NCBI GenBank assembly: GCA_964508655.1
Contig: CAZDUO010000080.1
Span: 1 to 16,819 of the forward strand
Reading direction: 5' to 3'
DNA length: 16,819 nucleotides
From: VBAS01 sp964508655
GTDB taxonomy: Bacteria; Bacteroidota; Bacteroidia; Chitinophagales; Chitinophagaceae
Notes under the pieces: model-generated
Seen by the model: the letters and a program-made list of their open reading frames with translations, nothing else
Database searches by the model: none
What the model was told of the DNA's origin: nothing
Part shown: piece by piece, positions 7,532 to 14,609 of the stretch
Numbering within the stretch: position 1 is the first letter of the stretch
Layout: the number at the start of each line of letters is the position of its first letter
Position numbers and translations under genes: made by a program

Positions 7532-8361
7532 TGAACTCCACTTCACATAGCATGAATGAAGAGGCTGCGGCCAGGGCCTTTGACAGGCAGTCGGCCATCT
7601 TTGACGAACTCTATTCTTCCAATGTTATTATTCAGTACAAGAGAGAGAGAGTAAGAAAACATGTGCAGCAGTTTCTTCAGCCGGGCAGCCGTGTTCTTGA
7701 GCTGAATGCCGGCACCGGCGATGATGCCGTGTGGTTTGCACAGCATGGGCACAGCGTGCATGCCACCGATATTTCCGAAGGCATGCAGCAGATGCTGATG
7801 AAAAAAGTAAAAGAATGCGGACTGGAGAATAAAGTGAGCACGGAGCTTTGTTCTTTTACCTCTTTGGAAAAATTACAAGGCAAGAGTCCTTATGATTTTA
7901 TCTTTTCCAATTTTGCGGGGCTCAACTGCACCGGCGAACTTGACAAAGTGCTTCAATCCTTTTCACCATTATTAAAGCCGGGCGGAATGGTTACGCTGGT
8001 TATTCTTCCGAAGTTTTGCTTGTGGGAATCGTTGCAGGCGTTTAAAGGCCGCTTTAAAACAGCCTTCCGCCGTTTTTTCAGCAGGGCCGGTGTGAAGGCG
8101 CATATCGAAGGTGAATATTTTACCTGCTGGTATTACAATCCATCTTTTGTAATCCGTCATCTGAAAGATTCTTTTGATGTGCTGGCGATGGAAGGGCTCT
8201 GTTCCCTGGCGCCGCCGTCTTACATGGAAAATTTCCCCAAAAAATTTCCCCGGTTTTATCAATGGTTGTTGGAAAAGGAGAACCGGTGGAAAAACAAATG
8301 GCCCTGGAAATACATCGGTGATTATTACATCATTTCACTGAGAAAGAAAACGGACAATTAA
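7531..8361 (+). CDS. Class I SAM-dependent methyltransferase
   Basis: A 276-residue Rossmann-fold methyltransferase. Motif I is VLELNAGTGDDAVWFA (55-70), with an acidic residue at the end of strand 2 (D80 in HATDIS). FIFSNFAGLNC (123-133) fills the motif IV area and LLKPGGMVTLV (147-157) is the post-motif strand-turn. The longest start is a GTG at 7531 that overlaps the upstream TAG by one base. An in-frame ATG at 7552 (Met8) gives MNEEAAARAFD and may be the true start, since conservation is likely to begin there. The target may be the polysaccharide, a lipid, or the product of the radical SAM protein with which it is translationally coupled; none is proven. Its TAA overlaps the convergent nucleotidyltransferase stop by 4 bp. 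Confidence 0.88.
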   Translation: MNSTSHSMNEEAAARAFDRQSAIFDELYSSNVIIQYKRERVRKHVQQFLQPGSRVLELNAGTGDDAVWFAQHGHSVHATDISEGMQQMLMKKVKECGLENKVSTELCSFTSLEKLQGKSPYDFIFSNFAGLNCTGELDKVLQSFSPLLKPGGMVTLVILPKFCLWESLQAFKGRFKTAFRRFFSRAGVKAHIEGEYFTCWYYNPSFVIRHLKDSFDVLAMEGLCSLAPPSYMENFPKKFPRFYQWLLEKENRWKNKWPWKYIGDYYIISLRKKTDN

Positions 8362-9293
8362 GGATAAACAGGTTTTTCTTCAATCTGCAGGTTCCATTTT
8401 GAACACAATTCGCCAAGCCTTCTTTCATATTTTTCAAGAAACCAGTCGTGAAAAAATGCCGGGCTGGGTTTGGAGCAATGCTTGCTTGTTTTCAGCCCCA
8501 TCCTTTCTCCCTTGGTGTTGAGGCGTTGCTGTTCTTCTTTCAGTTTCCAGCGACGGGTGGTCAGTCTATAAAAATAATCATCAAGCCAGTCGCCAAACCT
8601 GTTATTCAGCAGAAATTCTGCAGACTTTTTCAGCCAGCCGTCTTTTAACTCAGGAGTATTTTCACTGTTTTCAAGGCGGTGATTGGGAAAATAAGTTACC
8701 GCCCAATTGTTGGCTTCAAAAAATTTCTGCATGCACCCGTTGCCGGCCATGGTTCGCAGTGTCACCAGCTCTGTGGCCGTGTAAATATTTCTTTCTTCAA
8801 TCAGCAGTTCTGCTTCATCTACATAATAATTCATGCAGTAATGCCGGTTCCTGTGTTTAAGAAATGGAAGTTTTTTGAAAAGATGCATCAGCGTCCTGGC
8901 AATCCACAGCCGGTTGGCCTTGCTGATGATGAAATAATCAATGTCGGCATCTTCGCCGGCAAAGTTTTTTGATACGGAGCCTGAAACGCCGATGGCCCTC
9001 ACGTAGGGAAACCGGTACAATCGTCTTGCTATTTTTTCTGCTTTGGCTAAAAGCATGGCAGCCTTTTCATTTCCTTTTAACCTTATGTCTGCTATCGTTT
9101 TGTCATCCGTCCGAGAAAAAAATTCTCCGTGCTGCCAGATTTTATTTTCCTGCACCAGCCGCAAAAGATAAGTGTCCAGTTCTCCTGCTTCCATACGCTT
9201 ATCAAGGAAATACCTGGTTTCATCCCGTGTAAGCGGATAGTCAAAGATGTCGAAATACACCAGCGTTTTCAGTATGCTGTATTCTGGGCTCAA
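8358..9293 (-). CDS. Winged-helix plus Pol-beta-type nucleotidyltransferase domain protein, function unknown
   Basis: A 311-residue protein. Residues 5 to about 60 (ILKTLVYFDIFDYPLT at 7-22) look like a small winged-helix domain. The middle part contains GVSGSVSKNFAGEDADID (102-119), which fits the minimal nucleotidyltransferase signature: Gly-Ser at 105/106, ten residues, then D117-x-D119 as metal ligands. A third acidic residue could be D159 or E160 in NYYVDEAE. The C-terminal 150 residues are basic and aromatic with no recognised fold. Such enzymes move NMP from NTP onto proteins, RNA or small molecules; the substrate here is unknown. The start is a TTG at 9293-9291, 14 bp after the Wzz-like stop. 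No ATG precedes the conserved region and Met34 would delete part of it. It is the last gene of the minus-strand run. Other possibilities are a toxin/antitoxin-type MNT or a sugar-nucleotide enzyme. Confidence 0.75.
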   Translation of the reverse strand: MSPEYSILKTLVYFDIFDYPLTRDETRYFLDKRMEAGELDTYLLRLVQENKIWQHGEFFSRTDDKTIADIRLKGNEKAAMLLAKAEKIARRLYRFPYVRAIGVSGSVSKNFAGEDADIDYFIISKANRLWIARTLMHLFKKLPFLKHRNRHYCMNYYVDEAELLIEERNIYTATELVTLRTMAGNGCMQKFFEANNWAVTYFPNHRLENSENTPELKDGWLKKSAEFLLNNRFGDWLDDYFYRLTTRRWKLKEEQQRLNTKGERMGLKTSKHCSKPSPAFFHDWFLEKYERRLGELCSKWNLQIEEKPVYP

Positions 9294-9307
9294 GAGGTAC
9301 CTGGTTT

Positions 9308-10192
9308 TTATTTTGGTTTTTTGCCAAACAAAAGAACTGTAAGTGCTGCTATTGCAAGCGAAGCAAGCAGAAACCAGGCAAGCATCAGGTTGTACCGCGG
9401 GTAATTGGTTTGGTTGAGTTTCAGAAAGGGCTGAATGATTTCAATATTATCAATGGTGGCCAGTGCCTGGTCAATGTTAAGTTGTTCGCGGTAATAAGCC
9501 ATTTCGGCCTGGTAAACGCTGACGGGGTTCACCGGCTCACCCAGAATGATGCCCTGCCCTTCGCTGCGCGGCACTATGCTGCTGTTCACAATTCGTTTCA
9601 GGCTGTCAAGACTCTGCAATTTATAATTGAGTGTTGCTTTCAGCGCTTCCAGTGCTTTGCGCCTGGCTTCTTTTCTTTTCAGGGCATATTCATTGTTCTC
9701 CAGGTAATTTACCAGCGCCCATTGAATGCTGTCGAGGTGCTGAACATTTTTCAGCACCAGGGTGATTTTGAACAACGACAAAGCAGAATCTTTTGTATCG
9801 AGCTGAAAGGTATCCCGCATGGTGCTCATGCTGATGGATTGAATATCGCCGGCCGCCTTACTGCTTATTTTCAGTTGCTGCGCCAGCAGGGAGCTGTTTT
9901 TACCACCTTTCAGTTTATCCAGGGTTTTCAAAAGAAGGGCACAGTATTTTGCCGGCAGAATATTGGAAACAAAAATACCCTGCGTTTGGTAAGCCGGTGG
10001 AATAACATAGCGAAGCGAATAACCTGCAAGCGTAATGATGATGACAATGATGATAAAAACCGGCTTATTGGCTTTCATTTTGCGGAAGGCATACAGCAGT
10101 CCGTTTCCGGTTTTTTTTAAACCATTGGCAAGCGGTCTGAAAAAATAAAAGAGGTCAATCTCGGCTGGCCCGGTTTGCGGTTTGTCATTCAT
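9308..10192 (-). CDS. Wzz-like polysaccharide chain-length determinant (kinase-less)
   Basis: A 294-residue inner-membrane protein with the two-helix Wzz layout: a cytoplasmic N-terminus with EIDLFYFFRPL (11-21), TM1 at about 45-63, a periplasmic domain of about 200 residues rich in helix and coiled-coil-like stretches (about 175-210), and TM2 at about 269-289, ending in a short basic tail. The Pro-rich motif classically found before TM2 of enterobacterial Wzz is not evident. There is no Walker A motif or tyrosine-rich tail, so it is not a Wzc-type kinase. It probably sets the modal length of polymers made by the neighbouring Wzy-like protein. The start is ATG 10192, 2 bp after the upstream stop, which points to coupled translation. 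Confidence 0.82.
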   Translation of the reverse strand: MNDKPQTGPAEIDLFYFFRPLANGLKKTGNGLLYAFRKMKANKPVFIIIVIIITLAGYSLRYVIPPAYQTQGIFVSNILPAKYCALLLKTLDKLKGGKNSSLLAQQLKISSKAAGDIQSISMSTMRDTFQLDTKDSALSLFKITLVLKNVQHLDSIQWALVNYLENNEYALKRKEARRKALEALKATLNYKLQSLDSLKRIVNSSIVPRSEGQGIILGEPVNPVSVYQAEMAYYREQLNIDQALATIDNIEIIQPFLKLNQTNYPRYNLMLAWFLLASLAIAALTVLLFGKKPK

Positions 10193-10194
10193 AA

Positions 10195-11451
10195 TTATTC
10201 CTGTTTTTTATAAAAGCCAAAAGCAAATATCGAATTAAAAAAAGAATACCATACAATCCCCTTGTTTACCTCCAGCAGCGATTCGGTGAGGCCGGCCGCT
10301 GCAAATAACAGCAGGAACAGCCCATACACATCGCCGGAAAATTTTTTCCTGTAATGCAGCAACGGATAACCAATACAGCAAAGTAATAGCAGCAAACCGG
10401 GCATGCCATTGGCCAGGGCAATCTGCAGGTACTGGTTGTGTGCATTATAGCGATTGTATCTGGATGCAAAGTAGAACATCCGGTTTTCATAAGCCTGCTG
10501 CAGGCTGTGCTGCACATTGCCGGTACCCACGCCGGTGAGCCAGTGTTTATGTAAAATATCAGCGCTGCATTGCCAGATGGCAACACGCAGCGCTTTGCCG
10601 CCCCAGCTTTTTCCCATGGAAGCATCCCGGTCAAGAATAATGAAGTTTGATTTGGAAAAATCGAATAACTCCCGCCATTGTTGTTTCAGCGATGGAATGG
10701 CAATGGATGAAACAAAAAAAATAGCAATTATTGTTGTCAAAAAAAGAATTCTTTTTTTCCAGGACAGGATTTGTTTCATCAGAAAAAACAACCCTGTCAG
10801 CAGCCAGCAAAAAATAATCAGCCGGATGCTGAGCAGTAAAATCATCAGCGTCATTAAGCAGATAAAGGCCCACAGCAGTATTTTACGTTTTCCGGCAGCT
10901 GCAGGCAGTTTTTGAAATGCAATAATGACTGCCAGCAGGCAAAACAAACCCATAAGCGGCGGTCTGAAAGCATGAAACAACAGGATGCTGCTTCCTGTAA
11001 CCTTTTCCGGATTTCCCGTTTGAATAAAGTGGTAAAGCCCGTAACCCAGCCCGGCTAGCGAGGCAATGGCAACAGCGATGAGAAAATGATTGAGTATTGT
11101 TCTAAGTTTTGCAGGAGAAAGAACGTGGGTAGTGCCGAAAATAAGCGGGAAAAAAAAGAGGGCAGACTTTGTTTTCAGTGTGGCTAATCCGGCCTGTGTA
11201 TCGGAAGTAATAATTAACCCGGCCACACCGATAAGGTAAAGTGAAACAAAGAGCAGCAGAAGTTTTGTTTTACCAGAACGGATATTGAATTTCTTTTCTG
11301 AAAAAAACAACCAAAAAGATGCAAGCAGTATTATCAAAAGTGTATTCACGTAGGTGAGAAGCAGCATTGTATAAACAATGGCGATGCAAAGCCAGGTATA
11401 AATGACATCTTCATATTTTGCGATGAATTTATTTTTGATAAAAAAAGTCAT
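10195..11451 (-). CDS. O-antigen ligase/polymerase family membrane protein (Wzy_C)
   Basis: A multi-pass inner-membrane protein of 418 residues with about eleven or twelve hydrophobic segments. The large periplasmic loop has the Wzy_C layout: an Arg in ALRVAIWQCS (R289), GVGTGN (307-312) and NAHNQYLQIALANGMPG (336-352), whose His is typical of the WaaL/Wzy fold. It would either join finished glycan to an acceptor (ligase) or polymerise repeat units. The sequence alone does not decide, and a second protein of the same fold is encoded at 13371-14549. I chose the ATG at 11451, which overlaps the upstream TAA as TAATG. An in-frame ATG at 11478 would add nine residues and overlap the GT26 gene by 28 bp. 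Confidence 0.87.
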   Translation of the reverse strand: MTFFIKNKFIAKYEDVIYTWLCIAIVYTMLLLTYVNTLLIILLASFWLFFSEKKFNIRSGKTKLLLLFVSLYLIGVAGLIITSDTQAGLATLKTKSALFFFPLIFGTTHVLSPAKLRTILNHFLIAVAIASLAGLGYGLYHFIQTGNPEKVTGSSILLFHAFRPPLMGLFCLLAVIIAFQKLPAAAGKRKILLWAFICLMTLMILLLSIRLIIFCWLLTGLFFLMKQILSWKKRILFLTTIIAIFFVSSIAIPSLKQQWRELFDFSKSNFIILDRDASMGKSWGGKALRVAIWQCSADILHKHWLTGVGTGNVQHSLQQAYENRMFYFASRYNRYNAHNQYLQIALANGMPGLLLLLCCIGYPLLHYRKKFSGDVYGLFLLLFAAAGLTESLLEVNKGIVWYSFFNSIFAFGFYKKQE

Positions 11452-12206
11452 TAGCGTTTGAAAATTTTCTTTAGCCATTCCCGCAGCAAGAGAAGCAGGA
11501 ATAGACTATTGGTATAAAAATATCGTTTGAACAGGCGGCGGGGTTGCTGCGCCAGCCTGAACAGCCATTCGAGTGCAAGGGACTGCATCCACCGCGGCGC
11601 TCTTGTTTGCAGGCCGGCAAATACGGGCAAGGCGCCGCCGATGCCCAGCAGCACGGCGCTGATGCGAAAAATATTTTCCGCCATCCATTTTTCCTGTTTG
11701 GGACAACCCAGCGATACGAATACGAGCTGCGCTCCGCTGCTGTTGATTTGTTCAATGTCTTTTCCTGTTTCTTCATCTGTCATGGGCCGGTAGGGAGGCG
11801 AAATGGCGCCGGCAAATTGAATGCATGGAAAATCCGAAGCAATTTTTTTTTGAACTGATTTCAATACTCCAGGAGCTGCGCCGTAAAAAAAGACAGATAG
11901 TTTTTTTTCATTTGCCACCGCAAGCATGCGGGGTAAAAAATCCATGCCACTGATGCGCTCCTGTTTTGTTTTATGCAGCAGGCGGCAGGCCCACTCCAGG
12001 GGTTTGCCATCCGCCAAAACAAGCGATGCCGTTTTCAGTTGTTCTGCAAAGTGCCTGTCAGTGTAAGCTTCAGCAATCATGTGTGCATTTGCAAAACATA
12101 CAAATGATGACGTCCTGGTTATTGCAAGCTCCGTTACTGCCTCCAGGCTTTCGGCAAAACTGAGGTGCTGCACATCCAGGCTGATGATATGTAGCTTTTC
12201 AAACAT
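11451..12206 (-). CDS. WecB/TagA/CpsF family glycosyltransferase (GT26)
   Basis: A 251-residue GT26 enzyme. Family members add the second sugar, usually ManNAc or ManNAcA (some use other hexoses), to a polyprenyl-PP-linked first sugar. Visible signatures are CFANAHMIAEAY (37-48), LADGKPLEW (64-72) with D66 at the position of the family's catalytic Asp, ERISGMDFLPRM (83-94), VSLGCPKQEKWM (164-175) and RAPRWMQSLALEWLFRLAQQ (202-221). The C-terminal basic/hydrophobic appendage (about 214-251) matches the membrane-targeting tail of TagA. Full family length. The start ATG overlaps the stop of the GT4 gene by 8 bp, and its TAA overlaps the next start. If it acts as relatives do, it works directly after the phosphoglycosyl transferase encoded at 445-1212 (inference). 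Confidence 0.94.
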   Translation of the reverse strand: MFEKLHIISLDVQHLSFAESLEAVTELAITRTSSFVCFANAHMIAEAYTDRHFAEQLKTASLVLADGKPLEWACRLLHKTKQERISGMDFLPRMLAVANEKKLSVFFYGAAPGVLKSVQKKIASDFPCIQFAGAISPPYRPMTDEETGKDIEQINSSGAQLVFVSLGCPKQEKWMAENIFRISAVLLGIGGALPVFAGLQTRAPRWMQSLALEWLFRLAQQPRRLFKRYFYTNSLFLLLLLREWLKKIFKR

Positions 12207-13374
12207 ACCGGGCCAGGGCGGTTTGATAAATTTTCATTATCGAATAGTAATGCACGTCCGGGTGATATTTATCCAGGTAAGTTTGCCGTGCATTTTTATA
12301 TAATTGATCGCTTGCTTCCGTTAATTGCAGAAGCAACTTCACTTTGTTTTGTAAATCTTCCGCATCACCGGCTGTAAAATGCAGGCCGTTGAATCCATCC
12401 TGTATGGATTCTGCCATCGAACCAAGGCGTGAAGCAATAACCGGCGTGCCGGCAGCAAAGGCTTCAATGATGGTGAGCGGCGCTCCTTCGTACCAGATGG
12501 AAGGGCAGATAAATGCTTTGCAGAGCTTCATGAGTTCCTGCACCCGGGTTTTTTCTTCCTGCCCCGTGAAAACAATATTTGTACATGCACTGTACAGTTG
12601 CTCTAAAAATTTTTTTTCAGGCCCGTCGCCGCAGATTATGATTTTATTTTCCGGCATACAGGCAAATGCTTTCAGCAGCACATGAATGCCTTTTTCGTTG
12701 ACAAATCGGCCTGCAAACAGGAAAAAATTTTCTCTTGGCAGCCTGCCCTCGCCACAGTCTGGAATAAAATTGGGCTTGGTCACCATTTTATTTTCCGGCA
12801 AACGGAGTGAAGAATGCAGCAGCTTCATTCTTGAAAATTCATTGAGTGCAATAAACACGGTTACTTTATTTTTCCATGTATGCAGCAGCTTGTGTATGCC
12901 GGTTATACCGGTTACAAGCGCTGATTGAGTCATTGAATTGCGGTAACACCTGTACCGTATGCCGGCCAGCGGAAATTTTTTCTGCACGCAAAGCTCACAC
13001 ACTTTATTGTTTCGCAACAGCAGCGCATTGGCGCAGATGAGCCGGTAATTGTGCAGGGTAAGCACTACCGGTATTCTGTGTCGTCGTGCCACAAACAAAA
13101 CGGAAGCCGAAGCCACAAAAAAAATATTATGCACATGAATGATGTCAGGCTGAAATTGCCGAATAACGAATGCCAGTTTTTTTGCCGAAGAAAAATTATA
13201 GAATGAGTTCAGCGCTGATTTTATTTTGGGAAACAAACCACGGATGCTGCTGTTGTCAAAAGCGAGCACCTGCACATCGTGGCCTTTTTCTTTCAGCAGC
13301 CGGCTTTCCAGCTCCACGGCCACATCTTCGCCGCCAGCCTGCATGTACCTGTTATGGATAAATAAAATTTTCAC
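12199..13374 (-). CDS. Glycosyltransferase family 4 (GT-B fold) with cysteine cluster
   Basis: A 391-residue retaining GT4 glycosyltransferase. The acceptor domain starts with KILFIHNRYMQAGGEDVAVE (2-21), including the GGE loop, and has DIIHVHN (77-83). The donor domain has AGRFVNEKG (221-229; R223 and K228 bind phosphate in this family), CGDGPEK (248-254) and SIWYEGAPLTIIEAFAAGTP (292-311) with the EX7E pair E296/E304. Between strands of the first domain lie four cysteines (C114, C126, C129, C143), a spacing that suggests a small metal site or structural cluster and recurs in a subgroup of GT4 proteins. The start is a GTG at 13374-13372, overlapping the upstream stop as GTGA. It is predicted to be cytoplasmic and to build the repeat unit; the sugar is unknown. 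Confidence 0.93.
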   Translation of the reverse strand: MKILFIHNRYMQAGGEDVAVELESRLLKEKGHDVQVLAFDNSSIRGLFPKIKSALNSFYNFSSAKKLAFVIRQFQPDIIHVHNIFFVASASVLFVARRHRIPVVLTLHNYRLICANALLLRNNKVCELCVQKKFPLAGIRYRCYRNSMTQSALVTGITGIHKLLHTWKNKVTVFIALNEFSRMKLLHSSLRLPENKMVTKPNFIPDCGEGRLPRENFFLFAGRFVNEKGIHVLLKAFACMPENKIIICGDGPEKKFLEQLYSACTNIVFTGQEEKTRVQELMKLCKAFICPSIWYEGAPLTIIEAFAAGTPVIASRLGSMAESIQDGFNGLHFTAGDAEDLQNKVKLLLQLTEASDQLYKNARQTYLDKYHPDVHYYSIMKIYQTALARYV

Positions 13375-14549
13375 AAAGCAGAAGATTGATGAGTAGCCTG
13401 CAGGCGCCGGTTGTAAATGCAGCGGGCAGTAAAGCCCAGCAGCATCCAGTAGCCGGAGGCAAACAGCGGCGACTCCAGTGCAGGATTGAAAAGTGCAATC
13501 ACGGTGATTACAAAAAAACTCCAGAAAACAAGTATGCAGTTAGTTGAATAGTAAAATTGTTTGTAATAGAAATACTCTTTGAACACTGTAATATAAACCG
13601 TGATGATGAGTAAAAGATAGACAATACCGAGGCGGCCGAAGAGATAAACAAAACTATTATGTGCACCCATCACATAGGGCAGCGAAGGCAGCTTGCTGTA
13701 ATCTTCAATAGGATAATACTGCAGCAGGGGCGTGCCAAAACCAAGACCGTAAATATTGGCGGGAAAATGATCCACGATAATTTGTTTCCACAGCACCAGC
13801 CGCCAGGTGGCATTGCCGTCAATGGATAAAAGCGGGTGCGAATGCATCACATCCAGGATGGCATTGGTGCTCCGCGGGCTGAACTGGTGGCGGATAAGAG
13901 CAAGATTGGGTTGCAGGTAAATAAAAATTATTGTGAACACAAGCAGCATTATCATCACCGACTGCAAAAAAAATTTATATCCCGTGGAAATAAACAGCCA
14001 AAACAGGAAACCTGCAATGAGCAGGGCTGTGGCCGAACCGTAAGTGAAACCGTAGATGATATTCATGGCAATCAGCAGCAGCGGCAGCAGGCGGTAGCGG
14101 GTATTTTTAAATAGCGAGGGGAAAAGCGTGGACACCCCGTACCGTTCATAAAAAGTAAGCGGGAGAGGGATGAATAAAAAAATGCCAATATAGTAGCGCA
14201 GTATTTTACGTATGCGGCCGATGAAACCGTTCAGATATTTGAAACAATAAAAACCCGTAAAAAAAGCCAACATAGAATAAGCGATAACCGAATTGCGCAG
14301 GTAATAATAAAATGAATCCTGCCGCAGTAGCGAGGTGACGGCATGCACGGCACACCAGCCCAGCAGCAGTATCATGCAGATGCTGATTGGATCGTTACCG
14401 GTGCGGAAACGTTTATAACCCAGCATAAGCAAACCCGATGCAGCCAGTATTTCATTGAAAAAAAGTTTTTTTTCAAAAAACCACGGGGTGATAATATAAC
14501 AGACCGCCAAAAGAAAAATGAAATAAGCTATGGTTGATTTGCGTATCAT
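13371..14549 (-). CDS. O-antigen polymerase/ligase-like membrane protein (Wzy_C-like)
   Basis: A 392-residue protein with about ten or eleven hydrophobic segments. A periplasmic loop has an Arg in NATWRLVLWKQII (R250), then YGLGFGTP (267-274) and MGAHNSFVYLFGRLGI (294-309). This is the arrangement of Arg, Gly-x-Gly and His-Asn seen in Wzy/WaaL family proteins. It is probably the repeat-unit polymerase, since it sits two genes from the flippase, with the second Wzy_C-type protein as the ligase; the roles could be reversed. The start is ATG 14549, 60 bp after the upstream methyltransferase stop. Its TGA overlaps the GTG of the GT4 gene. A perfect A/T-rich inverted repeat (14455-14476) lies within the coding region. 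Confidence 0.83.
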   Translation of the reverse strand: MIRKSTIAYFIFLLAVCYIITPWFFEKKLFFNEILAASGLLMLGYKRFRTGNDPISICMILLLGWCAVHAVTSLLRQDSFYYYLRNSVIAYSMLAFFTGFYCFKYLNGFIGRIRKILRYYIGIFLFIPLPLTFYERYGVSTLFPSLFKNTRYRLLPLLLIAMNIIYGFTYGSATALLIAGFLFWLFISTGYKFFLQSVMIMLLVFTIIFIYLQPNLALIRHQFSPRSTNAILDVMHSHPLLSIDGNATWRLVLWKQIIVDHFPANIYGLGFGTPLLQYYPIEDYSKLPSLPYVMGAHNSFVYLFGRLGIVYLLLIITVYITVFKEYFYYKQFYYSTNCILVFWSFFVITVIALFNPALESPLFASGYWMLLGFTARCIYNRRLQATHQSSAL

Positions 14550-14609
14550 GATTTCAGCCGTTCAGTTAATCGAAACTAAAAGTTTCTTCGTTGCCTGTAT
14601 GCAGCGATG

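Noticed and set aside
7640..7651. Simple repeat (AG)6 in the methyltransferase gene
   Set aside because: It is short, lies in frame and codes for the charged residues of KRERVR. It is too short to claim a phase-variable repeat.
9410..10120. Long open frame (236 codons) on the plus strand opposite the Wzz-like gene
   Set aside because: It is fully antisense to a well-supported gene in a close-packed operon, shows no domain or motif, and has the composition expected of a complementary-strand shadow.
14572..14586. Small hairpin GAAACT/AGTTTC in the 60-bp gap between methyltransferase and polymerase genes
   Set aside because: The stem is only 6 bp and AT-rich, with no T-run after it on the minus strand, so it is not a credible terminator; a chance inverted repeat is likely.
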